This document shows positions 1-5,597 of a DNA stretch of 5,622 nt, piece after piece. Origin of the DNA: an uncultured Clostridium sp. (lineage in GTDB: Bacteria; Bacillota; Clostridia; Clostridiales; Clostridiaceae); NCBI RefSeq assembly GCF_900769625.1, contig NZ_CAAGHK010000104.1:1-5622 (forward strand), given 5' to 3'. Numbering within the stretch: the stretch's first letter is position 1; the number at the start of each line of letters is the position of its first letter. Position numbers and translations under genes: made by a program. The notes below the pieces were generated by a model, which searched no databases, was not told where the DNA came from, and saw only the letters and a list, made by a program, of their open reading frames with translations.

Positions 1-7
1 GTTGGTA

Positions 8-13
8 TATAAT
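8..13 (+). promoter_or_regulatory. candidate -10 box upstream of the small ORF and recQ
   Basis: A perfect TATAAT lies at 8-13, about 35 bases before the ATG at 48. A transcript starting near base 20 would carry the AGGAAAG ribosome binding site at 31-37 in a short leader. The matching -35 box would fall outside the window, so the promoter is only half visible. TATAAT is common by chance in DNA this rich in AT. Confidence 0.35.
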
Positions 14-47
14 ATTAATAGAAATTATTTAGGAAAGAATGATTAGT

Positions 48-212
48 ATGAAATTTTATAGATATAAGCTGGAACAGACTATACTAAAAAATCAAAAAGT
101 TATATGGATAGTAATATGTGCAGGATTATTTTTAAGTGCTTTTGTTGATTATGCGTGGGTTATCTCATTACTATGCTGTATGTTTATAAAAGATGATAAA
201 AAGATAGGTTAG
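48..212 (+). CDS. small hydrophobic protein of unknown function (54 aa)
   Basis: The frame runs ATG to TAG and encodes 54 residues beginning MKFYRYKLEQ. The N-terminal 17 residues are rich in Lys, Arg and Gln. Two hydrophobic stretches follow, at about residues 18-33 and 36-47, separated by a lone Asp (D34), and the protein ends in a charged tail, KDDKKIG. This suggests a small membrane protein with one long or two short membrane segments. AGGAAAG at 31-37 lies 10 bases before the ATG at 48, a better distance than for the in-frame ATG at 39. Only 23 bases separate it from the recQ start, so the two are probably cotranscribed. I do not recognise the family, and no function is proposed. It could also be a chance frame, but the binding site, hydrophobic pattern and position argue for a real gene. 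Confidence 0.55.
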   Translation: MKFYRYKLEQTILKNQKVIWIVICAGLFLSAFVDYAWVISLLCCMFIKDDKKIG

Positions 213-235
213 AGGAATAAGAAAGGTAATTAAGT

Positions 236-1999
236 GTGAATAATAAGGAAAAAATCTTTTATGCATTAAAAAAATATTACGGTTTTGATACTTTAAGAAG
301 AGGTCAGTATGAAATAATTACAAGTATTTTAAATTGCAGAGATACATTCTGTCTTATGCCTACAGGTGCTGGGAAATCATTATGTTATCAGATTCCGGCA
401 ATATTGTTTCAGGGAATAACTATTGTTGTATCACCACTAATATCTTTAATGAAGGATCAGGTAGATAATTTAACGGAATCAGGAATTAAGGGAGCATTCA
501 TTAACAGCACTCAGGATATGGATACAATCAGAAAAATACTTCTGGAAGCATCAATGGGAGAATATAAAATTATATATGTTTCACCAGAAAGACTGGAATC
601 GAAAATATTCCTAGATATGGTGAAAGATATTAATGTTTCTCAGATTGCAATAGATGAAGCCCATTGTGTATCGCAATGGGGACACGATTTTAGAAAGAGT
701 TACCTTGGAATTGCAAAGTTTTATAATATATTAAAAAGCAGTCCTGTTATTTCTGCATTTACAGCCACAGCAACTAAAGAAGTACGTGAAGATTCTATAA
801 AACTTTTAGGTCTGAAAAATCCATATATATATAAAGGTGATATCAATCGAGAAAATTTAAGACTTACTGTTTTGAGGGAAGTTGATAAACTTGAGGAATT
901 AAAGGATATTATAAGAGAAAATGAAGGTAAGTCGGGAATAATATATTGTGCATCAAGAAAAGAAGTAGATATGCTTCATTATTATTTAAATGATTTAGGA
1001 TATAATGTAGGCAAATACCATGGGGGATTAAGTGATGCAGATAAAGAAAGATATCAGGAAGATTTCTTATATGAGAGAATAGATATAATAGCAGCAACAA
1101 ATGCATTTGGAATGGGAATAGATAAATCTAATATAAGATACATAGTCCATTTTACTCTTCCACAAAATATAGAATCATATTATCAGGAAATTGGCAGGGG
1201 TGGTAGGGATGGTGAACTCTGCAAGTGTTATCTGTTTTACTGTGAAAGTGATATAAGCAGAGTAGAGTACATAATAAACAAAAGTTCATCAATGAATAGA
1301 AGAGAAGTGCAGCTTAGAAAATTCCAGTCGATGATAGATTACTGTCATCGTCATGAATGTTATAGGAAATTTATATTGAATTATTTTGGAAATGAACGTG
1401 AGCTCAATTACTGCAATAACTGTAGTAATTGCTTAAATGATGATGAGCTGAAGGATTTTACAAGGGAAAGTCAGATGATATTATCTACTGTATTCAGAAC
1501 ACGCGAGAAATTTGGGATTTCCGTCTTGGTAGATATATTAAGAGGGTTTAAAGGGCCGAAGATAATACAGAATAACCTCGATACGGTAACTACTTATGGA
1601 ATAATGAAGGAATATGGAAATGGCTTTATAAAAGATTTAATCAAAAGTCTGCTCAATGAAGGTTATGTGGACCTTAAAGAGGGAACTTATTCAATGCTTA
1701 AATTAAATTCACGCTCGATTAAAGTGCTTAAAGGCAAGGAAACAGTAGTTTTTAAAATTCTTAATAATGATGAACCAATATTGAATGAAGAATTATTTGA
1801 AAAATTAAAGACGTGGAGAAAGGTGAGAGCATACAGAGAAAATATAAAACCATACATTATTTTTTCAGATGCAACTTTGATATCAATATGTAATACAAAA
1901 CCTAAAAGTATTGAAGAACTTATGGAAATACGAGGAATAGGTGAAAAGAAAATTAAAGCATATGGTGATGAGATAATAGAATTAATTGAAAAATCATAA
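236..1999 (+). CDS. recQ: ATP-dependent DNA helicase RecQ
   Basis: This is a 3'-to-5' superfamily 2 DNA helicase acting in recombination and replication-fork repair in the cytoplasm. At 587 residues it has normal length and the full RecQ layout. Visible motifs are motif 0 RRGQ (21-24), Walker A PTGAGKS (42-48, K47), the Ia strand VVSPLISLMKDQ (64-75), DEAH (140-143) followed by the aromatic-rich loop SQWGHDFR, motif III AFTATAT (174-180), and motifs V/VI FGMGIDK (291-297) and QEIGRGGRDG (317-326). A zinc site follows with C375, C393, C396 and C399, then a winged-helix RQC region (about 408-495) and a C-terminal HRDC domain (about 512-587). The HRDC domain separates it from shorter RecS-type proteins. 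GTG at 236 is the only upstream start in frame (stop at 227-229), and AAGAAAGG at 219-226 is correctly spaced. One oddity is that motif VI reads GRGGRDG where GRAGRDG is usual. The gene probably shares a transcript with the small ORF upstream. Confidence 0.97.
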   Translation: MNNKEKIFYALKKYYGFDTLRRGQYEIITSILNCRDTFCLMPTGAGKSLCYQIPAILFQGITIVVSPLISLMKDQVDNLTESGIKGAFINSTQDMDTIRKILLEASMGEYKIIYVSPERLESKIFLDMVKDINVSQIAIDEAHCVSQWGHDFRKSYLGIAKFYNILKSSPVISAFTATATKEVREDSIKLLGLKNPYIYKGDINRENLRLTVLREVDKLEELKDIIRENEGKSGIIYCASRKEVDMLHYYLNDLGYNVGKYHGGLSDADKERYQEDFLYERIDIIAATNAFGMGIDKSNIRYIVHFTLPQNIESYYQEIGRGGRDGELCKCYLFYCESDISRVEYIINKSSSMNRREVQLRKFQSMIDYCHRHECYRKFILNYFGNERELNYCNNCSNCLNDDELKDFTRESQMILSTVFRTREKFGISVLVDILRGFKGPKIIQNNLDTVTTYGIMKEYGNGFIKDLIKSLLNEGYVDLKEGTYSMLKLNSRSIKVLKGKETVVFKILNNDEPILNEELFEKLKTWRKVRAYRENIKPYIIFSDATLISICNTKPKSIEELMEIRGIGEKKIKAYGDEIIELIEKS

Positions 2000-2191
2000 A
2001 TTACTATAATAAACATAAAAGAAAATGCTACAGGTATTAATTTTAATGTAATCGGCATCGGTGGAGATGACAGACTTGGCGGACTTGATTTTGATAAGGC
2101 ATTTATAGATTATATCATCGACAAGGAAGATATAAATATTCAGGAAGAATTAAGTGGTATAAACAAAACAGAAGTATTGAAATTAATATAG
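2000..2191 (+). pseudogene. remnant of an Hsp70/DnaK-like ATPase gene
   Basis: Beginning at the base after the recQ TAA, and in the same frame, 63 open codons lead to a TAG at 2189-2191. The translation contains FNVIGIGGDDRLGGLDFDKA followed by FIDYII. This matches the Hsp70 nucleotide-binding domain segment written FEVLATNGDTHLGGEDFD in E. coli DnaK, with the hallmark GDxxLGGxDFD kept. The preceding ITIINIKEN resembles the strand that follows the second phosphate-binding loop. The tail INIQEELSGINKTEVLKLI fits the next helical region. The N-terminal half of the ATPase domain, the rest of that domain and the whole peptide-binding part are absent. There is no ATG, GTG or ribosome binding site able to start it. 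It is therefore called a decayed fragment left by deletion; the Hsp70 family is clear, the exact subfamily is not. Confidence 0.75.
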
Positions 2192-2199
2192 TTACTTAT

Positions 2200-2251
2200 A
2201 AATTACTACATAGCACAATATTGATATATATGTGTTATGTAGTAATTTTTT
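2200..2251. terminator. long hairpin between converging genes, probable two-way terminator
   Basis: Arms at 2200-2217 and 2231-2248 pair over 18 bp, with one G-U wobble, around a 13-base loop. On the plus strand the stem runs into a six-T tract (2246-2251), as in an intrinsic terminator for the recQ unit. The minus-strand PHP gene stops at 2250, immediately beyond, so the same hairpin could end that transcript, although its T tract on that side (ATTTATAAG) is weaker. The outer ten bases of each arm, AAATTACTAC and GTAGTAATTT, recur in the hairpin at 4432-4477. Confidence 0.85.
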
Positions 2252-2942
2252 ATACATAAGTCAATTCAGCTTTATTTAAAAAATCTGCTATCTCAGATTG
2301 ATTTAAGAAGACATCTCCAATAAGACCATGGGATCTGTATTTTGTCTGGGAAATATGAAAATCAGAGCCGGCAGTATAAAATAAGTTTTTCTGTTTTGCG
2401 ATACGGGTAAAATAATCAGTATCATCATTAGTGTTGGAAAAGTATTTAGCTTCAATTCCATCAAAGTTTAATTTAATTATTTCTTTAAAATCATCTGCTG
2501 GAAGGAGAACTGGATGGGCCAGTACTACACTTGCACCGAAAAATTTCAAAATCTCAATTCCATTTTCAACACAAATCTTTTCACGTCGGTAATAAGTGTT
2601 GAGATAGCCATGCATAAGGCTGCGCACTGAATTTATTTTATGATTTTTTATACATTTTAAAACTTCAATAAGCAGTTCGTCCTGATAGCTGTCATCTTTG
2701 AAATATCCTAAAATATGAACTCTCGTATCATTGTATCTGGTGGATAATTCAACACCAGGGATTACTTTTACACCAATATAATCTCCACATTTTACTGCTT
2801 CATTTATGCCGGAAGTAGTGTTGTGATCAGTTAAGGAAATTATATCTACACCTCTTTTTTGAGCAAGCATTACAACTTCGCTTGGGCTGCAGTTTCCGTC
2901 GGAAGAAGTCGAATGTATATGGAAATCACCTTTTTTATACAT
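2250..2942 (-). CDS. PHP-domain metal-dependent phosphoesterase
   Basis: This 230-residue protein is a PHP-fold phosphoesterase, the superfamily that includes YciV/RNase AM and polymerase-associated PHP domains. With the start at 2942, the metal-ligand motifs are HIH (H8, H10) with D15, LTDH (D39, H40), PGVE (E65), H76 in VHILGY, AHP (H143) and SDFH (D194, H196), so the active site looks complete. Many YciV-type proteins are about 280 residues long; this one has a shorter segment between H76 and H143, so the substrate may differ. Hydrolysis of a nucleotide or oligonucleotide phosphate is a reasonable family-based guess, not shown here. The frame is open back to an ATG at 2969, but AGGAG lies 8 bases before the ATG at 2942, and MYKKGDFHIHS is the usual way such proteins begin. 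The gene converges on recQ and diverges from the CAP gene, so it is probably transcribed alone. Confidence 0.9.
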   Translation of the reverse strand: MYKKGDFHIHSTSSDGNCSPSEVVMLAQKRGVDIISLTDHNTTSGINEAVKCGDYIGVKVIPGVELSTRYNDTRVHILGYFKDDSYQDELLIEVLKCIKNHKINSVRSLMHGYLNTYYRREKICVENGIEILKFFGASVVLAHPVLLPADDFKEIIKLNFDGIEAKYFSNTNDDTDYFTRIAKQKNLFYTAGSDFHISQTKYRSHGLIGDVFLNQSEIADFLNKAELTYV

Positions 2943-2950
2943 TAATAAAA

Positions 2951-2955
2951 CTCCT
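2951..2955 (-). promoter_or_regulatory. ribosome binding site that fixes the PHP start
   Basis: CTCCT on the plus strand reads AGGAG on the minus strand, within TTTAGGAGTTTT. It lies 8 bases upstream of the ATG at 2942-2940. It falls inside the longer open frame that starts at 2969, so that upstream ATG is unlikely to be used and the nine extra residues MYYYLGVLL are probably not translated. Confidence 0.85.
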
Positions 2956-3268
2956 AAATAATAATACAAAATGCTTTGCAGTTTAGTATATGAAATTGAT
3001 TACTCAGTAGGTGCAGAATTATGGATAGTTCTTAAAAAATATATTAATTATTATTAAAAAGTTAATAAATATTAATGGAATAAATATGAAAAAATAATGA
3101 TTTTATCGCTTTGAAAACATTATTATTATAGAAAAAAATTGTAGGGGGAATCCCTTGCAGGCAGGGGAGTTAGACAATATTGTTATGGAAAGTGCGCAAA
3201 TTATGCAGTTATCAAGAGGTATTTACAGATAATCTGGTTATATAAATAAATAGAAAGGTTTACTATTG

Positions 3269-3296
3269 TTGAAAAAGGTCGAATGCATGTTAACAT
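3269..3296 (+). promoter_or_regulatory. candidate distal promoter of the CAP gene with overlapping palindrome
   Basis: TTGAAA (3269-3274) and TAACAT (3291-3296) are 16 bases apart and resemble a housekeeping promoter, though the -10 matches at only four of six positions. The -10 lies inside a perfect 12-base palindrome, CATGTTAACATG (3286-3297), which could be an operator. Both features are short and could arise by chance. Confidence 0.25.
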
Positions 3297-3321
3297 GGAT
3301 ACATAAGCTGTTTCAATAAAT

Positions 3322-3351
3322 TTGAATAAATGAAAAAGACTTTAATAAAAT
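3322..3351 (+). promoter_or_regulatory. candidate proximal promoter of the CAP gene
   Basis: TTGAAT (3322-3327) and TAAAAT (3346-3351) are separated by 18 bases and match the housekeeping consensus at four and five positions respectively. Transcription would start near 3358 and leave a leader of about 40 bases containing the AGGAG at 3386-3390. This is the better of the two candidates for the CAP gene, but AT-rich DNA makes false matches likely. Confidence 0.4.
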
Positions 3352-3398
3352 CAATTAAATGAAGCAAACAGATAAAAAAGATAAAAGGAGAAAAACTA

Positions 3399-4403
3399 AT
3401 GAAAACGACATTTTTTAAAAAGATGATAAGTGCAGGTATTATAATGGCATCATTAAGTACTGTAGCACCATTAGGAGTATCAGCACAAGAAAAAGCAGTA
3501 TCATCAACTTGGAGACAATCTTCAGACAAGACTTGGAGTTATTATGAAGGAAATACTGCTGTAAAAGGATGGAAGGAAATATCGAATATTTGGTATAATT
3601 TTGATAATAATGGAAAGATGAAAACAGGCTGGATTAATGATGCTGGAAAATGGTATTATGCAGACAGCACAGGAGCAATGCAGACTGGTGTTATAAAAAT
3701 TTCAGGAAAGATATACTATTTTAATAATTCAGGGGTAATGCAGACAGGAAGTATAACAATTGGAGGCAAGACTTATACATTTTCTATAAATGGTCAGGCT
3801 GTTGGTAACAATAAGCCTAACTGCGACCAAGAATTTGACTCGAATAATAATATAGTTAAGCCAGGGAATGGAGCTAATAATAATAATAATAATAATGGTT
3901 CAGATGATAATGATTCGCAAGGAAGCAGCAATTCAGCTGGTGATAATTCTTCATCAAATAAAGACGATAGCATAACAGTAAGTGGATTGCCTGAGATATC
4001 AAAGAAATATTCTGTAACAGTACAAGATAGTGCTGAAAGCAAGATACTTGAACTTATGAATGAAAAAAGAACAGAAGCAGGATTACAACCGTTATCACTA
4101 GATACTACGCTTCAAAGTGTTGCAAGATATAAAAGTGATCATATGATTCAAAATGGGTATTTCAGCCATACAAATCCTGATGGAACTAAATGGAGCAACT
4201 GGCTTCAGAATATCGGATATAAATATAATACAACTGCTGAAAATATAGCATATAACACAAATGATCCTGTAGAATTATTTAATCAATGGTGGAATTCAAG
4301 TGGACATAGAGAAAATATGATGAATCCTTCATATACTAAAGTTGGTATAGGTGTTCTTTATGGAAATGGAAAGTACATGGGTACACAGACTTTTGCAGGC
4401 TAA
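3399..4403 (+). CDS. secreted wall-binding protein with choline-binding-type repeats and CAP domain
   Basis: A 334-residue exported protein. Residues 1-29 form a signal peptide: a Lys-containing start, a hydrophobic core, and probable cleavage after VSA (27-29). Residues 37-137 hold about five 20-residue repeats with the Trp/Tyr/Gly pattern of cell-wall-binding (choline-binding type) repeats, such as GKWYYADSTGAMQTG and GKIYYFNNSGVMQTG, so the protein probably attaches non-covalently to wall teichoic polymers. A low-complexity Asn/Ser/Asp linker (about 138-193) includes seven Asn in a row. Residues 211-334 are a CAP (SCP/PR1) domain like Bacillus YkwD, with FSH (H257), AENIA (E281) and SGHRENMMNP (H303), ending normally at MGTQTF. 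The bacterial CAP activity is not settled, so no reaction is assigned. AGGAG at 3386-3390 lies 8 bases before the ATG. The gene stands alone between a leader with possible promoters and its own terminator. Confidence 0.93.
   Translation: MKTTFFKKMISAGIIMASLSTVAPLGVSAQEKAVSSTWRQSSDKTWSYYEGNTAVKGWKEISNIWYNFDNNGKMKTGWINDAGKWYYADSTGAMQTGVIKISGKIYYFNNSGVMQTGSITIGGKTYTFSINGQAVGNNKPNCDQEFDSNNNIVKPGNGANNNNNNNGSDDNDSQGSSNSAGDNSSSNKDDSITVSGLPEISKKYSVTVQDSAESKILELMNEKRTEAGLQPLSLDTTLQSVARYKSDHMIQNGYFSHTNPDGTKWSNWLQNIGYKYNTTAENIAYNTNDPVELFNQWWNSSGHRENMMNPSYTKVGIGVLYGNGKYMGTQTFAG
3507..3809 (+). repeat. five tandem wall-binding repeats inside the CAP gene
   Basis: Approximate units are residues 37-58, 59-78, 79-98, 99-118 and 119-137. 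Each carries an aromatic pair followed by a turn and a G-W/V/S end, and the spacing is close to 20 residues. The units differ in DNA sequence apart from short shared stretches such as CAATGCAGAC and TAATGCAGAC, so the array looks old and not recently duplicated. The last unit is the most divergent and lacks the usual Trp. Confidence 0.8.
3876..3896 (+). repeat. (AAT)7 microsatellite encoding poly-Asn in the linker
   Basis: Seven exact AAT units encode Asn160-Asn166 of the CAP protein. The run lies in the disordered linker between the wall-binding repeats and the CAP domain. Gain or loss of units would stay in frame and only change linker length, so slippage here would be tolerated. Confidence 0.95.
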
Positions 4404-4431
4404 TAAAATATAGAACAGTAACAGATTGATA

Positions 4432-4477
4432 AAATTACTACCTGATAATATAGAAATTTATTTTCAGGTAGTAATTT
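4432..4477 (+). terminator. hairpin terminator after the CAP gene
   Basis: Arms 4432-4445 and 4464-4477 pair perfectly over 14 bp around an 18-base loop, starting 29 bases after the CAP stop codon. The T tract is only three bases and belongs to the stem, followed by ATAAAAA, so termination may be incomplete. The minus-strand side has four T (rc of AAAA at 4431-4434). The outer arm sequences AAATTACTAC and GTAGTAATTT are the same as in the hairpin at 2200-2248. Confidence 0.75.
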
Positions 4478-4489
4478 ATAAAAATAGAT

Positions 4490-4495
4490 TATAAT
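4490..4495 (+). promoter_or_regulatory. candidate -10 box for the HAD gene
   Basis: A perfect TATAAT lies 74 bases before the HAD start and just after the CAP terminator. No good -35 box is found 16-18 bases upstream, where the terminator stem lies, and there is no TG extension. If this site is used, the transcript leader would include the repeat copy at 4499-4545. Confidence 0.3.
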
Positions 4496-4498
4496 TTT

Positions 4499-4545
4499 AA
4501 TTATATATGTTTCAATCGACAATGGACATTGGAAAATTGAGATTT
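4499..4545. repeat. left copy of a direct repeat flanking the HAD gene
   Basis: This 47-base stretch aligns without gaps to 5448-5494, with 37 identical positions. Shared blocks include TTTCAAT, GACATTG and AATTGA. The unit resembles CAATTGACA-type intergenic repeats that I associate with clostridial genomes; that link is from general knowledge, not from a search. It lies in the leader of the HAD gene, between the -10-like box and the ribosome binding site. Confidence 0.6.
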
Positions 4546-4568
4546 AAATAACAAGGAGTTGGATTTTA

Positions 4569-5438
4569 ATGATAAAACTTATAGCCTCAGATATGGATGG
4601 TACATTATTAAACAGCAGACATGATATTGATAAGGAAAGCGTTAAAGCTATCAGAAGGGCAGAAGATGCTGGAATAATATTTGCTATATCAACAGGAAGA
4701 GAATATGATAATGTTGAACCTTTCCTAAAAAAGCATAATATAAGATGTCAGTGTGTTCTTATGAATGGTGCTGAGTATAGGGATGAAGATGGAAATATCA
4801 TAGAAGTCATAAACATAGATATTGATATTGCTTCACAAATAATAGGCATATTAAATAAGGAAAAGGTTTCGGCAAGAATTTTTACTAATAAAGGTGTTTA
4901 TACAAGTGATACGAAAGAGGAAGCTCTAAAGGAAATGACATATAGAACAATGGCATTTAATCCACAGATGACAGTTGAAGAGGCAACAGAAAATGCAAAA
5001 AAACAGCCTTATTTTGTTCAGCTGAAATATATAGATGATATGGATGAGTTTTTAAAGAGTGGAATAGAAATAAGAAAGTTTGTGGCTTTCCATAAAGATA
5101 TTGAATTAATAAATAAAATGAAAAGAGAAATGGCAAAGTTTAAGGGAATAGCAGTATCATCTTCATTTGAAGATAATATTGAAATAACTCATATGACTGC
5201 TCAAAAGGGAATAATTTTAGCAAAAGTGGCAAAAGAAATGGGAATTGATAAAAGTGAAGTAATGGTTCTTGGTGACAGCTTTAACGACTACTCAATGTTT
5301 GAAGTCTTTGAGGAAAGTGTAGCAATGGAAAATGCAGTTCCAGAAATAAAGAAAATTGCCAAGTACATAACAGATACAAACGATAACTTAGGGGTTGCAA
5401 AAGCTATCAATAAAGTTGTTGATGAGTTAAAATCTTAA
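4569..5438 (+). CDS. Cof-type HAD-IIB family phosphatase
   Basis: A 289-residue cytoplasmic phosphatase of the haloacid dehalogenase superfamily, Cof/YidA-like subfamily IIB, which hydrolyses small phosphorylated metabolites such as sugar phosphates or flavin nucleotides through an aspartyl-phosphate. All four motifs are present: DMDGTLL (nucleophile D8, acid/base D10), STGR (41-44), K213 in the AQKG stretch, and GDSFND (D236, D240) binding magnesium. Residues about 83-190 form the C2-type cap that selects substrate; its sequence does not allow a substrate to be named. The length is slightly above the usual 265-285 residues. AAGGAG at 4553-4558 lies 10 bases before the ATG. The gene is alone on its transcript, with a hairpin upstream and a compact terminator downstream. 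No regulator or transporter is next to it in the window, so the pathway is unknown. Confidence 0.94.
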   Translation: MIKLIASDMDGTLLNSRHDIDKESVKAIRRAEDAGIIFAISTGREYDNVEPFLKKHNIRCQCVLMNGAEYRDEDGNIIEVINIDIDIASQIIGILNKEKVSARIFTNKGVYTSDTKEEALKEMTYRTMAFNPQMTVEEATENAKKQPYFVQLKYIDDMDEFLKSGIEIRKFVAFHKDIELINKMKREMAKFKGIAVSSSFEDNIEITHMTAQKGIILAKVAKEMGIDKSEVMVLGDSFNDYSMFEVFEESVAMENAVPEIKKIAKYITDTNDNLGVAKAINKVVDELKS

Positions 5439-5447
5439 ATTAAATAA

Positions 5448-5494
5448 AATGATATATATTTCAATTAAAAATTGACATTGTACAATTGACAATT
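5448..5494. repeat. right copy of the direct repeat flanking the HAD gene
   Basis: Gapless partner of 4499-4545 at an offset of 949 bases, starting 9 bases after the HAD stop codon. This copy also has dyad symmetry: AAAATTG (5468-5474) faces CAATTTT (5490-5496), with the palindrome ATTGTACAAT (5477-5486) between them. CAATTGACA appears once intact here, closer to the presumed ancestral unit than in the left copy. Confidence 0.6.
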
Positions 5495-5500
5495 TTGGTG

Positions 5501-5521
5501 AAAATCCTTCGAGGATTTTTT
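5501..5521 (+). terminator. intrinsic terminator of the HAD gene
   Basis: AAAATCCT (5501-5508) pairs with AGGATTTT (5512-5519) over 8 bp around a TCG loop, followed by a six-T tract at 5516-5521. It lies 63 bases after the HAD stop, just beyond the right repeat copy. The short loop and T run are typical of factor-independent termination. Confidence 0.85.
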
Positions 5522-5563
5522 AATTACTATGTAAACTATTTATTAGAATATATATAAATTCTT

Positions 5564-5597
5564 AAGCATTAAGTACCTTGATGCTTTTAAATTTTTT
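5564..5597. terminator. second hairpin near the window end, possible terminator
   Basis: AAGCATTAAG (5564-5573) pairs with CTTGATGCTT (5577-5586) over 10 bp with one wobble, around a TAC loop, followed by TTAAATTTTTT on the plus strand. It could be a back-up terminator for the HAD gene. A TATAAT at 5613-5618 follows but has no clear -35 box and nothing downstream in the window to support it. Confidence 0.5.

Larger units (their letters stand above)
2970..3398. other. intergenic region between diverging PHP and CAP genes
   Basis: About 430 bases hold no convincing gene. The PHP side has TATACT on the minus strand (2985-2990) but no good -35 partner. The CAP side holds two candidate promoters, listed separately. 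The middle is AT-rich except for 3143-3170, which is about 64% GC and could form small alternative hairpins. Short inverted repeats include ACAATATTGT at 3173-3182, CAGAT-A-ATCTG near 3226-3236 and CATGTTAACATG at 3286-3297. No known riboswitch core, including the c-di-GMP types, was recognised. Confidence 0.5.

Noticed and set aside
909..1106. Minus-strand open frame of 65 codons inside recQ
   Set aside because: It lies antisense to conserved helicase motifs, and its Leu/His-rich translation is typical of the complement of AT-rich coding DNA.
1687..2058. Minus-strand open frame of 123 codons across the end of recQ
   Set aside because: It is antisense to the conserved HRDC domain and the Hsp70 remnant, is rich in Ile/Ser/Phe as expected of a shadow frame, and matches no family I know.
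1997..2191. RecQ-Hsp70 fusion made by reading through the recQ stop codon
   Set aside because: The stop is TAA followed by A, a strong termination context, RecQ is already complete with its HRDC domain, and no readthrough or frameshift signal is visible.
2943..2969. Nine-residue N-terminal extension of the PHP protein starting at 2969
   Set aside because: The AGGAG at 2951-2955 sits within it and is placed correctly for the ATG at 2942, and the extension lacks its own ribosome binding site.
2985..2990. TATACT on the minus strand as the PHP promoter
   Set aside because: No -35-like hexamer is found 16-18 bases upstream and there is no TG extension, so a promoter call is not supported.
3131..3240. 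Cyclic-di-GMP riboswitch upstream of the CAP gene
   Set aside because: The region was considered because surface protein genes of clostridia often carry one, but the conserved core elements of class I and class II are not present.
3290..3529. Minus-strand open frame of 79 codons over the CAP gene start
   Set aside because: It is the complement of the signal peptide and leader; the hydrophobic stretch comes from antisense Lys/Glu and Ile codons, and there is no supporting start context.
3794..4042. Minus-strand open frame of 82 codons over the CAP linker
   Set aside because: The poly-Leu run is simply the complement of the AAT repeat, and the frame is antisense to a well-supported gene.
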